DNA of 64,000 nt, taken from assembly GCA_008692225.1 (NCBI GenBank), contig VICG01000004.1, positions 806,501 through 870,500 of the forward strand, written 5' to 3'. The DNA comes from Monilinia fructicola (taxonomy: Eukaryota > Ascomycota > Leotiomycetes > Helotiales > Sclerotiniaceae). This document shows positions 23,081-35,799 of the stretch, one piece after another. The stretch's first letter is position 1. Each line of letters begins with the position of its first letter. The translations under genes were made by a program, and so were the position numbers. The notes beneath the pieces are model-generated. The model had not been told where the DNA came from. It saw only the letters and a program-made list of their open reading frames with translations, and did no database searches.

Positions 23081-25510
23081 CGCATCACCAACTACTACTT
23101 GATATGCATCTACCTTGTGCCCACAGGCATAAATGACGCGAGATCATCTACCCCCGCGCCATATCGCCAGGCTCAGAATCTCAAAAACTCGGTACCTTCA
23201 AGGTTGTGATGAATTCATGGTAACATGACCTTAATCAAAACTTGTGGCCAAGATCTGGCCAAGATCCAGCCCTACGAAAACCCACGAGAATGAAATGAGG
23301 AGTGACATGAAAATCTCACACAACGCTAGCAACTAGGTACTTTGTTGTACTTCATGTTGTACATCGGATCGGAAATTAGGAATTACTACAAACGTGGAAT
23401 TTTACACGTTAGTTGCATCCACAGTAGTACTTTTCGTGGCCATTTGTACACGCTGGTACGAACTCACCTCGAGGGTTTCAAGCAATTTCAGCTATTGTTC
23501 GCCGACTCTTTGATTGCCATTCAATTACTTGAAAGCAGTCAATATTACAAATGCTAGGACATCATAGAGCAGGAAATCTTGCCGTCAACAAATAACCTTT
23601 TGATGAAAATGTCGCTGCTGGCTGCTGCCCAGGTGATGATTGTCCCACCTGCTTCCAGACATCCACTGTTCTTGGCCAGGTTCTCTTTGGACGATCAATA
23701 ATTATCCTTAGGTGTTTTGATAATACGAACTTTTAAGTTCGAGATCGTTATTGGTCAATTACGACATGAATGAATGCGGGAAGATGAAGGAAAAATCTGG
23801 CTCAGTCACCTCGTACCATCAACCTAGTACATGGGACATATGTCAATTGTTTTACCCACATCGACATGGAATCTACCCATCAACAAAAGACCGTGCCAAC
23901 CCAGCAACTCAATCCTTCGATAAGCCCTGTTACTACCACAGACTATTCTATACAGTACCAGGCACTTCGGTTGGCTTCCTGGGGCAAAAGAGCCGGGCCT
24001 AAAAAGTGTGCTAATCCTTTCCCACCAAAAGCTTAAATTCGAAAGGAAGATTGAAGCGAAACCAATATGGAACTACAGTAGCAACGATTTTTTACTCTCA
24101 AAAGAGTACTAACATCTATTACCTTCAATATTTATTAACATTTTCAAGACTTCGGCTATCATAAATCTTGAGATGTGTATCTATGGATTGAAGATGTCGT
24201 GAGACATCAGAAATAGCACTACGGAGTACCTTTTATCATATTGTTCATGCTACGGAGAAAAAAAGATGACTTGAACCTAGCCATCGATCGTATTTACTGA
24301 ATTCTACCAACTCTACAGAGTAGTCACAGTTTCTAAAAGAAGTTACGAACATAATCGACGATTCGAAAGAAGAGCTTTCTTCACAGCTGCTAAGGGCGCT
24401 ATTCGGTTAAAGCGAGGCTATTCGTAGATTGGAATCATTGCTGCATTGGATGCCTGAAGCTAAAGAATCCATGAGAACAGACCATATAGAGATCAAAGTT
24501 GCCACGGGGAAATCCTTTAACACCACAGTATCAAACATTCCCACAACTTCAATACTAATGATTGAGCTAGGAGATTACCTTTTCTCCTCCTTCCTCTTTT
24601 CTCCATGAGGGATTTATCTTTCAGCTCAGATATTATTTTCGCCGTCTAGGACAAGCCATCATCAAATGGACGGGCCAGTGGAGATGGAGTGCCCACTCTC
24701 CACTGCTCATCACGTCTCTAACAATTTGATGATAAAGAGATCAAATTTTGTATGAGCGATTTGATATAGTGCTTAGGTATATACATTTTTTGGAGTACCC
24801 ATGCGTATCACATTGAAGAGATGTCACTGTCAGATTGGCGCACTGGACGCGCCAATCGATTTACAGAACTAGTCCATATTCAGCCTCTGGAATGCAAGTG
24901 AATTGGTGCAGTCGTATGATGGAAACGGCCTGCACCACCGTGCTACCATCATTAAACGCGAAATTCACCCACGGAATATATATCGCAATCAGGAAATTGT
25001 GATAATCTCCCACGTTTGCGCCACCGCTTCTGGCAGGTCACAATTACTTTTTTCAAATGGGGATAGAGTTGGTATTCATTGTTGACTTGACTATTTTTTT
25101 TGGAAGAAAAACTTTGCACTGCCCCATCTACCTGCAAGCGAGCAAGTCTGTTTGTTGCCATGTTGCTGAAAGTCATGGTACTTTTCAAGTTCTCTTAAAT
25201 TCATCAGCTTTCCTTCACCATGCAAGTCACTCGAAGTCATTCAGTTTTTTGACACGTCGCCTCCTTTTCCATCTTAGCAATATTACTTTCACTCTACGCT
25301 TCCTGTTATCTTTCTCTACCACTTGGCGATTAGGTTGTACGGCTCCAAGCAGAGCTCGTGTGCTTTAGTGTTGAGCCCCTTTAATCACTTGTCTGCTAGC
25401 TTCGACTTTGGCATTAGCATATAACTACTCTCACAGGAACATATTCTGTGATACCTTCTCATCTATTACTATTCTTCAACTCTCCACACAACACTCCCAC
25501 CATTACAGAT
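23081..25510. other. 2.4 kb intergenic, nothing recognised
   Basis: Average composition, with a TACGGAGTAC palindrome at about 24220 and a CT-rich leader before the ATPase start (about 25380-25510). Short frames (23342-23557, 23751-24002, 24903-25085) have no recognisable motif. Confidence 0.55.
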
Positions 25511-28500
25511 ATGGACGAAAAAGTCATGTATACCTCTGCCGAGGAGCGCGACGATGAAGTCTTCCACGTTGCGCCTAGACCTGAAACTCGAATCAGATTC
25601 GGCGCTCAAGATGAAGAGACAGGCGGGCAAACAAGCACACTTCCTAGAATGGCTCGGACAAATACAAACAGCTCACAAATATCAACTGCAAGCTCTAGGC
25701 GTCGCAGAGTATCCATTGACCCAGCAACTGCTCTGCCAATCACTTATCGCACAGTCTCATTTGCCATTGAAGAGACCAAAGAGAGACAAAGGGTTGAGGC
25801 AGATCGGGCAAAGAACGATGCGGCGGCTGAGCTTGGTGATCTGGAATGGCACACTTTGTCAACGGATGAAGTTATAAGTCAGTTGGAGACGTCACTTGCT
25901 CTAGGTCTCTCGAAGGAACAAATCGAAGTCAAGACCAAAGAGTTCGGAAAGAATATGCCTTCGAAGCCAGCGTCGGACTTGTTCTCAAGGGGTTAGTCTA
26001 TTCAAATATATATTACGTTCAGATCAATCTCGATCATTGATTTGAAGTATCGCTAATGCTTTAATTTAGTCTTTGGGTATTTATTTGGCGGATTTGGATC
26101 CGTGTTGTTAATCGGTGGTATTCTGGTTACCATTACCTATGAACCACTCGGCGGCTCAAATCCAGCAGTGGCCAATCTAGCCCTTGCAATTGTCCTCTAC
26201 GCCGTTTTCGTGATCCAAGCTCTATTCAATGCGTGGCAGGATTGGTCATCTTCTCGGACTATGGCGTCCATCTCAGGCATGCTTCCCGACGATTGCTTCG
26301 TCCTCCGTGATGGCAATCGCGTAGAACTCCCTGCATCCGAACTAGTTCCTGGTGATGTTCTCTATATAAAGTCTGGCAACAAGCTACCTGCAGATGTTCG
26401 ATTCGTGGAGATTTCTTCCGATGCCAGGTTTGATCGCTCTATTTTGACAGGAGAATCGCAACCTATTCCTGGCTCAGTCGAGAACACGGATCTCAATTAT
26501 TTGGAGACGCAGAACATTGGTATGCAGGGAACGCATTGTATTTCTGGAAGTGCTATAGGGGTAACAGTAAGCACGGGTGACAAGACAGTGTTTGGAAAGA
26601 TTGCCACTCTGACAAATGCGCCGAAGACGGGAATGACTACTCTACAGAAAGAGATATTGAGGTTCATCATAATCATCTGCTCTATTATGGTGTTCTTCAA
26701 CATAGTCGTCATCATTTGTTGGGGCGCATGGTTGCGACATTCTCATCCTGACTGGATTACCACTGCTGGATTGATTGTTGGTATGTGTACCCATTCTCTC
26801 ACTTTTCTACTCCATCACCAGTGAACATAAATGAACTTTGGCTAATAGGTGTTCAGATATTGTGACTGTGGCAGTAGCCTTCATTCCCGAGGGCTTACCT
26901 ATCGCACTTACCGCTTCGTTGACCATTACTGCGAATATTATGAAGAGTAACCAAGTTCTATGCAAGTCATTGAAGACTGTTGAAACCTTGGGGGCTGTAT
27001 CAGTTATTTGCTCGGATAAAACTGGAACTTTGACAAAGGTAACATCAGTGCCACTCATCTTTGGTTATCTTCGGGCCTTCTTGGCTAATTCTTTACTTAG
27101 AATAAAATGTTCGCAACTGAGTGTTCAGTCGCCAAAACAACAATGACTCCCGACCAAGCTGTCGAATTACAAAAATCTAATGGCACTACCACAAATTCCG
27201 TGGCTCAATTACGTTCCCTAGCTGGTTTATGCAATGCAGGCGAATTCGATGCTGCCACGCTTCACCTACCTCTTGCGGAACGAAAGATCGCGGGAGATGC
27301 CACAGATCAGGCAGTTCTTCGGTTGTCAGAAACATTTGGAGAAGTTCGTCAATTGCACATGCTGTGGAAAAAGACCTTCGAGCTAGCATTCAATAGCAAG
27401 AACAAATTTATGATCAGAACTTTGGCACTATCGGAGCCTCAAGGTCTAGAACTTGCTGTATCACCTGAAGAATTAGCAGTGTGGAAGAGAGAAGACCTCC
27501 TTCTGACGATCAAAGGAGCTCCGGATATTCTTGTGGAACGTTGCACTAAATATGTTGGTGAAGATGGCCATGTCTACCCATTGGATGCGGATATGAAAAC
27601 CTCCGTCGATGATATTAAGAACAGGTGGTCGAGTGAGGGTAAGCGGGTAATATTACTTGCCAGAAAAGTTCTCCACGGTCATCAAACCCAGCATAAACCT
27701 GAACACAATACTTTTGAGGCCGAAATTACGAGACAAGCTGGCAGCGATCTAATCTTGGTGGGACTTGTTGGTATTGTGGATCCTCCTCGAGATGAAATAC
27801 CGGAGGTGGTACAGGTCCTCAGAAGAGCCGGTATCCGAATCTTCATGGTCACTGGCGACTTCAAACTCACCGCTCAAGCTATTGCCATCGAGTGTGGCAT
27901 CATCAGTAGCCCGCTTGACATGATTCACGATATTTCTCGGCTCAACAGAAACGGAGTGGAGACCCCAAAAAGTATTTCTAGTGGTGTTATCTCTGAGAAA
28001 GATACAGATCATAAGCACTTATGTGCGAGATCAATCACTCTTAGTGGTCCTGAATTGATTACATTGAATGATAATCAATGGGATCAGCTTTGCCAGTATG
28101 AAGAGATTGTCTTTGCACGTACGACGCCTGAGCAAAAGCTCCGTATTGTCAAAGGTATCCTCTTAAACCGCTCCCTTTGTCACTGCTAAAATAACTAACA
28201 AACATATAGAGTTCCAAAAGCGTGAAAATATAGTAGGCATGACAGGCGATGGAGTCAACGATGCACCATCCCTGAAAGCCGCCGACATTGGTATCGCATT
28301 GGGTAGTGGCTCAGATATCGCCATCGAAGCCGCCGATATGGTCCTTCTGGATTCCTTTGGCGCCGTCGTCGAAGCCGTCAAGTACGGTCGTGTTGTTTTT
28401 GACAACCTCAAGAAAACTATCATTTACCTCCTTCCAGCAGGAACATTCTGCGAATTCCTTCCTATCCTTACTAATGTCATTCTCGGCCTTCCTCAAATTC

Positions 28501-29228
28501 TCAGCTCTTTCCTCATGATTATGATTTGCTGTCTCACGGATTGTGCTGGTGCCACAGTTCTTGCTTATGAGAAACCGGAAGCTGATGTACTTTTGAGAAA
28601 ACCAAGAGATGTTAAGAAGGATAGGTTGGTTGATTGGAAATTGCTGTTTCATGCATATGTCTTTCTGGGTATGCAAGAGGCTATTGCATCGTTTGCAATG
28701 GCATATTGGTATTGTCAACGCAAAGGAGTCACGTTTTCGATTTTGTGGTTGGGGTATGGAAAGTATCCGCCTCATTTGAGTGATGAGTATGTGCAGGGTG
28801 TGCTGGCCGTGGCTAGCAGCATTTATTTTGTCACTTTGGTTATCATGCAATGGTTTAATTTAATGGTAAGAAAGTCTCTGTCGCCGCTGATTCCCAATCT
28901 CAACAACCTCTTCAATCCATACACTCTTTACTAATTAAGAAACCAGGCAACCCGTACCCGCCGCCTCTCCATCTTTCAACAACCTCCCGCCTTTAATAAA
29001 GCAACACAAAACCTCTGGCTCTTCCCCGCTATTGCTTTTGCTCTCGTTGTTATATTCATCTTCCTCTACATACCGGGTTTGGCTTCTGCAATTGTTAGTA
29101 GCCCAATCCCCGCGGAATATTTCTTCTTTCCTTTATGTTTTGGAATGTGGATTCTTTTCACGGATGAGGTCAGAAAGTTTTGTGTTCGGAAGTGGCCGGA
29201 AGGCTGGTTGGCGAGGTTAGCTTGGTAG
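25511..29228 (+). CDS. P2C-type (Na,K/H,K-ATPase alpha-like) cation-transporting P-type ATPase
   Basis: Six exons (25511-25991, 26070-26780, 26857-27038, 27101-28154, 28210-28865, 28947-29228) join in phase to 1121 residues. Cytosolic N-terminus with an Arg-rich patch (SSRRRRVS), actuator LTGESQP (about 287-290), M4 [14 protein letters not shown], phosphorylation site DKTGTLTK (D451), nucleotide domain [11 protein letters not shown], and hinge [17 protein letters not shown] (821 on). The end resembles animal Na,K-ATPase alpha: [43 protein letters not shown]. That places it in P2C rather than the ENA (P2D) or SERCA groups. In M6 only one Asp remains ([15 protein letters not shown]), where animal pumps have two, four residues apart. 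No beta-subunit gene is in the window. The transported ion is not known; plasma membrane location is likely. Confidence 0.88.
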
Positions 29229-30362
29229 ATTGGGATGGATGGACGAGAATGGATGTATAGACATTTTGGTGTTAGAGGGCAGAGTTCGTACTGGGGGTGA
29301 GCGGTGCTGTGCTATACGGTTGGTGATCTTGCATTGAGACTGTAAAAATGGGAGGGTTTAATTTTGATTTCGATGGGTGGCATGCTTTCATACATATTAC
29401 GAGCATCATGATACCAGGCTTTGTTTAGACGCATAGATGAACAACTGAAGCATTGTGATGCGGTTTGTATTTTGAACGACCAATACTCCAGTATTATTCT
29501 AGATAGGCGTTTTTATTTATTTTAATATACTTTCTGCCATGATTTTTCGAATGAGTTAGTTCGAAGTTGAACATGAGAAGGGTACCATTATTTCACACTC
29601 TTAAATCTTCGGAGGGAGGGTACCCTTTCATCGTTGTAGTGAAGAGAACAATCAATTACCAGTATGATAAGACAGGTAGTAGGTAGGTACCTAGAATGGA
29701 GTGTTCAAAGTCCTTCAGATCCGTTACTGGTGAACTCTCTGAATAGCATCATCAGTACACATACAGGTTTGTGAGACAAGAAGCCCATACAATCTGAAGT
29801 TTAATTGAACGTCGATATACTTATAGTTTTAGAGATATGGAAATGGTTTCATGAATTCGTATACTCGCTGTACCATGTACATCCATGGATGGTACATGTC
29901 TCTTACTTTGGAAGACGCGGTTTCACGTCTTGAAGCTTGAAATACGTCATCAATAGATATATCATCATGTACCTCCAGCTCCAGTATAACAATCCAAAAA
30001 GCCAAGAGCAATGGCTAGGTAGTATTTACATTGATGCTTCATCCATCAGTTGAGCTAGTTGAGCTGGCCCTGGAGTTACATAGGTAAGCTATGCTTCTTG
30101 CTTACATAATCGTCCTAAAGCCAAAGGCCACATCTTTATATCCAAACGCCAGTCCCAAAGTTTACTAGCGAATACACCCTCAATTAACTACAAGCTTTGA
30201 GATCTGGCCGAATTATTCCTGTCCGAACACATCACCAACGTAAACAATATTTTGCGACACTTTATTAAAGAGCACAGGTGTCGACGTGCCATTCTTTAAC
30301 TCTTCTTCTTCTTCGTTTTCTTTTCCCACGTCTGTGAGGTTTTCAGTTATTAAATCGCCAAG
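29229..30362. other. Intergenic region between P2C ATPase and SEC61
   Basis: 3' flank of the ATPase and SEC61 promoter. A TCTTCTTCTTCTTCGTTTTC pyrimidine tract lies at about 30300-30322, shortly before the SEC61 start. No gene was recognised; a 60-codon minus frame at 29829-30011 has no motif. Confidence 0.6.
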
Positions 30363-31967
30363 ATGAGTGGCCGTAAGTTATGTCTTTTATCCATCTTCAC
30401 AGCTCCATTATCATAAGTGTCATGAGCTTTTGAACCTTGAAATTTCTTCGCACAATCAATTGCAGAACACTGACAATGTATCCATTCCAGTCAGGTTCCT
30501 CGATCTCATCAAACCCTTCTCGCCGTTCCTCCCTGAGGTTCAGCAACCCGAGACAAAGGTCCCATTCAACCAAAAGTTGATGTGGACGGGTTTGACACTC
30601 CTGATATTCTTGGTTATGAGCCAAATGCCATTGTATGGTATCGTGTCCTCAGATACCTCCGATCCTCTATACTGGTTGAGAATGATGTTGGCAAGTAATA
30701 GAGGTACTTTAATGGAATTGGGTATTACGCCAATTATCTCCTCTGGAATGGTTTTCCAGCTTCTTGCTGGCACACACTTGATTGATGTCAACCTCGACTT
30801 GAAGGCTGATCGCGAGTTGTATCAAACCGCGCAAAAGCTCTTCGCCATTATCTTGTCAATGGGTCAAGCTACTGTCTATGTTTTCACTGGATTGTACGGT
30901 CAGCCATCCGATCTTGGTGCTGGTGTTGTTTGCCTTCTTATCCTCCAATTGGTCGTTGCTGGCTTGATTGTCATTCTTCTTGATGAGCTCCTTCAAAAGG
31001 GATATGGTCTTGGAAGTGGTATCTCCCTCTTCATCGCTACCAACATCTGCGAGTCTATCATCTGGAAAGCATTCTCTCCCACCACCATTAACACTGGCCG
31101 TGGCCCAGAATTTGAGGGTGCCGTTATTGCGCTTGTCCATTTGCTCTTCACATGGCCAAACAAGCAACGTGCTCTCTACGAGGCTTTTTACAGACAAAAT
31201 CTCCCTAACATCATGAATCTTTTGGCTACTCTCGTTGTCTTCGCGGCCGTCATCTACCTTCAAGGTTTCCGTGTTGAGATCCCAGTCAAGTCTTCCCGTC
31301 AACGTGGTGCTCGTGGATCTTACCCAGTCCGTCTCTTCTACACCTCCAACATGCCAATTATGCTTCAATCAGCCCTCTCTTCCAACGTTTTCCTCATCTC
31401 CCAAATGTTGTACTCCCGCTTTTCCGAGAACTTGCTTGTTCAGCTTTTCGGTGTTTGGGAGCCAAAGGAGGGTTCGGCACAACTTTTCGCTACCTCTGGT
31501 GTCGCATACTACATGTCTCCACCATTGAACTTCACCGATGCTCTTCTCGACCCACTTCATACCGCTGTCTACATTGTATATATGCTCACTGCATGTGCCA
31601 TCTTCTCAAAGACCTGGATTGAGGTTTCCGGCTCCAGCCCAAGAGACGTCGCTAAGCAACTCAAGGATCAAGGACTCGTCATGGCTGGTCACAGAGAACA
31701 GAGCATGTACAAGGAGTTGAAGCGCATCATTCCAACTGCCGCCGCTTTCGGTGGTGCCTGCATCGGTGCTCTGTCCGTTGGTAGTGACTTGTTGGGAGCC
31801 CTTGGTTCCGGTACTGGTATTTTGTTGGCTGTCACGTAAGCATACTTATTCCCATCTAACACATCTAAATTCATGGCTAACACAATTATAGTATTATCTA
31901 CGGATACTTTGAGATTGCCGCAAAGGAGGGAGATATGGCCGGCATGAAGGGCATGATCATGGGATAA
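30363..31967 (+). CDS. SEC61: Sec61 translocon alpha subunit
   Basis: Three exons: a 10-base first exon 30363-30372 (ATGAGTGGCC), 30491-31835 and 31892-31967, giving 476 residues, the normal family length. The joined start reads [20 protein letters not shown], as in other Sec61 alphas. Ten membrane segments are visible, with the plug-region text [60 protein letters not shown] (the ribosome-binding basic loop), [14 protein letters not shown] and [19 protein letters not shown]. The C-terminus is [19 protein letters not shown]. It forms the ER protein-conducting channel. No defects seen. Confidence 0.97.
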
Positions 31968-34900
31968 GGGAATTCCTTATGGTATCTTTCAATCTTCTTG
32001 TATGCTTGACTACATAAAAGAAAAGCAAATGATTTTGAATTGGTGGATGGGGAATTGGGATGGGCTTTCAAAGATCAAACATGTGAGGATGGAAGACACA
32101 ATATCATTTTATCTACAAACTCGCTATGATTTTTGCGTAATGTAACAATAGGCAGGGCTGGGTGTACTTTTTGGGACTTGCGTTGCATGAACAAATTTTG
32201 GAGGCAGGAAAGCATGAGCATTAGGTATAAAAAGCAAGCACGTATTGTACAATGTGAAAATGAAAATGTTCGATAAATATTATGTATGGGACTGGTGCAC
32301 CTTGAGATGGTGGATGTTGGGCGAATATGCTTTATACCAATTCATTATATTGCGACTTTGTGTCGACGTCTTTCATCAATACTAGTGATAGCACCTAATT
32401 TCCTCAAGAATGTATTCAACAGTCACGACACATCGTATGCACTTGTGCGCTGAAAGTGTAGCTTATTCTCTCCAGGGGTTTCCGCAAGAGGCGAAGAACC
32501 TATGTGGGGAGGTTTGCTGTAGGGAGAGTAGATGGAGGAAGGGGAGAAGGAGATGATATATTTATGGTGATGTGGATATCGTGGTGTGTATGGAATGAAG
32601 GGTTGGGGGCTGAATTGGTGTTGCGATTGTGGGATTGGAGATGGAGGTTGGGAGGCGGGGGTGGGGGGGAGATATGGAGATGGGGGGGTTGTACCGGGGA
32701 GTTCTATATGCTGTCACACTGCTGTGGTTGGGGTGGGGAGATGTATGTGCAATGAGTTGTTGGTCGGGCTATCGTGATGGAGATGGAGATTTTGTTGTCT
32801 GTGGCTGTGGGGTTTCGTGTCCGTGTCTGTGTGGGGTGGATTTCTGGTTCTTGCTTGAGGTGAGGGACGATGGGCTGTTGGGTGTGGTGTTTGTTGTGTT
32901 TGTGGTCGGTGATCGGATGCTTGATTAGTTGGGGCCGTTTCTCTTGAGTGATGTGGGGTGTTCGTCTATGGGTCTTGTCCCCGAGCTGTTGGGTTAGTTT
33001 ATCTTCTTATATTTTCCATGCGGGTTGTTCTTCAGAGGGAATTCTGGAGTGGTAAAGAGATTGGGGAGCTTGTGGTTGAAGAGGTCTTTCGATGGAATAC
33101 TTTAAGAGTGGTGGCACTCCTTGATGAGAGACATGTTAGAGATGAATGCCATGGATGCACCGGTGTGTGTGCTTCTGGCGATTGGTCGGATGAGAGGAGA
33201 AATTTAAAGAATGGATGCATGCAGAGAGTGGACATGCAGTTATCTAAGACTGAAATTCCGAGGCTGGAGTTGCAGTTGCAGTTAAAAGATGGGAAATCTC
33301 CTCCGCCTTTTTGGGTCTGGAAAGTAAACCCTGTTGTTTGGTTGTTTGAAGCATGTATCTAAACATTCGGAGATAGTAGATGGGAGAATTGGATTGTTCA
33401 AGGTGTGGAAATTTGAGGCTCTTTTTAATGTTTAAGAAGGATTGCGACGATGCAGGCACTCAATCACAGAACATGGGGCGGGATGGCTCTCAAAAGATTT
33501 TGTCCTCCCCAAGTATTGGAGCATGATGAACTTTCATCGTCGAGAAGTCGATTGACTACCCTTACTTACTCGAAATCGGCTCAGATTATTATTGCAACCG
33601 GTTTGCAGCAATGTAAGCTCTGCATTGTACAAACTGAGCCGAGAATTCAGACGGGAGTTCTGGACATACACCGGCCGGCCTGGGAGTCATGCTCGTGCTC
33701 GTGCAACTCGGAGAGATCGATTCAAGTTAGTCATCTACTAAGCTTGAGTCACTCTTGACACGCCCAGTAAACTTACTAGGTTCTCAGGTTGACAATCCCC
33801 ATTCAATGACTCCTAGGATGAATCGGGCTCAAAGAACGAGGATTTATTTTCCAGTTCAAGCTGTCGGTGCATGACATGTCAAAAGACATCGCAATTGATC
33901 GCCCAATCAATCCGACATCTTTGGTAAAGGCTCGCCTCCTATAAGTTCCATCTCGCATGGTTTTGGGGAGATCATACTACAGATGAGGGCGGGTGACACG
34001 GTCAAAGATGACCAGAGGCGTTTTTTGGTCACACACAAGTAGGTTGGTAGTTTTGAGTCAGAGCCGTTATCGCACATGGCTTCCTGCAATGCACGAAGAA
34101 GTAAATTTTCCGACAAATCAGATACGATACGTAACGGCTCTTTCCTCAGTCGATACAGGTATTGAAATCTGAAAATGAAAGGCGAGAAAATTTTCCAATC
34201 GTGTCCACTTTACAAATTGGAAATGCGGCAGTCATCTTCGACACCACCTCCCTTGATAGCAGTGTTCGGCCAGTGAGTGAATGGTTTGACATATCAGTAA
34301 GTTTTGGCTCAAATGACGACTGGTGGCGGTGTGGAGGAAGGGTGGAGCGAGAAATACGGCACAGAAACTGAAATGAAGGGGGTACGGTAGTCAGGAACCG
34401 AGAGTGTATGTAGCATTGTGGGTGGTGGCTACCTAGTAGGTAGGTAGGTCGATCCTTGGATCCGATACTCTATATAGATGGAATCTTGAGAAAGTCGATG
34501 ATTGAAATGTTAGAAGTTGGAGAGTTGAAGATATATGTATTCATGTATCCATATATGTACATGATATATATAGATACATATCTATCTAGTACTATTGAAA
34601 GAAAGATCGTTTGTATTATACCTACCTAGGTACTACTTACTACTTTAGTAACGTTAACAAAAAGAAGATTTTTGTGGGGTAAGGTAAATAAATATTCTAG
34701 AATCAATACTGTCGAATAACAAGTGTCTTGACTCTTAAGAAATAGCTACTGCAAGGAGTAGGGGCCGTAAGAGAAGTAATTGCGGATACCCTTAGGTAGT
34801 GGTGGTTGGTTTCCTCGTGTTTAAGAATCAATCGGTGAATGTTGGGCATGTATGTGCCTACTGTATCTCTATAGAGGAGGCGGGAAGTTGAGAAGACGTT

Positions 34901-35141
34901 GGACTGTATGATACTACTATATGGATAGGATATACTTCTTCTACCTGATGTTGAATGCATGTGTTTTAATGAATCTAGAAGTTGAAGAAAGAATCAAATA
35001 GAGGGAGGTGTATGGATAGTAGGTATCTATGTGGTGAATAGTAAGTAGGCGTATATGTGGGTGATGCATGTGCTATTCTCGAGTAGTAGTTATATATATA
35101 CATATATGGGGTTATAGGAATGTGTATGGGTAGTATATAGT

Positions 35142-35177
<36 letters not shown>

Positions 35178-35799
35178 TAATAAATAGGTAAACATTGAAT
35201 TAGTTGTAGGTGATCGATCTGTTATGTAGGTGTTAGGTAGTCGGTTCACGATCAACCCATGGATATCGATAAAATACTCGGTTAGTATATTAGATAGGTA
35301 TAGGTAGCATCTAGTAGGTACTGTACTAGGTATGAATGATTGAAGTTTGTACTCAAGTAGTTTTCTATATATAACATCTCTCTTTTGATATTCATTCCTT
35401 TATTGGGTTGTAACTAACATCCATGGATTTCCAAGGTTACTTACCTTCAACTACGGAGTACTCATTTATGATCTATTTACCTAGGTACATACAGAGTAGA
35501 TAATGGTACATCATCTGTATATCTTGGCCAAAATACACATACCCATACTTCCAGGTTATTTCGATAACGACAATAAGATACAGTAATACCGATATCACCG
35601 ATCATACGGATGATGATATACCGATTATGATACTATAGCAACAAGAGATTGTTTTTGAAAGGAAAAGTCAAATTTTGATTCCATTATTTAATATTCAAAG
35701 AAGTTCCCTGTGATAGATACCTAGGAAGTTGGTAGGTACATTAATAGATTAATAGAGACATTTAGGTAACTATTAAAAGTTTCGAATAAGGGAATTCAT
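31968..35799. other. 3.8 kb intergenic with a G-rich tract and short palindromes
   Basis: 3' flank of SEC61, then a strongly G-rich plus strand (about 32490-32960) including runs able to form a G-quadruplex at 32650-32688. After 34400 the DNA becomes A+T-richer with TACCTAGGTA (34623, 35478), a TACGGAGTA (35451) and an (AT)n stretch (about 35144-35175). Frames such as 32504-32928 and 32958-33362 have no known domains or splice structure. Confidence 0.6.

Noticed and set aside
32504..33362. Gly/Trp/Cys-rich plus-strand frames, considered as a secreted protein
   Set aside because: The composition is a by-product of the G-rich tract; three frames are equally open and there is no signal peptide.
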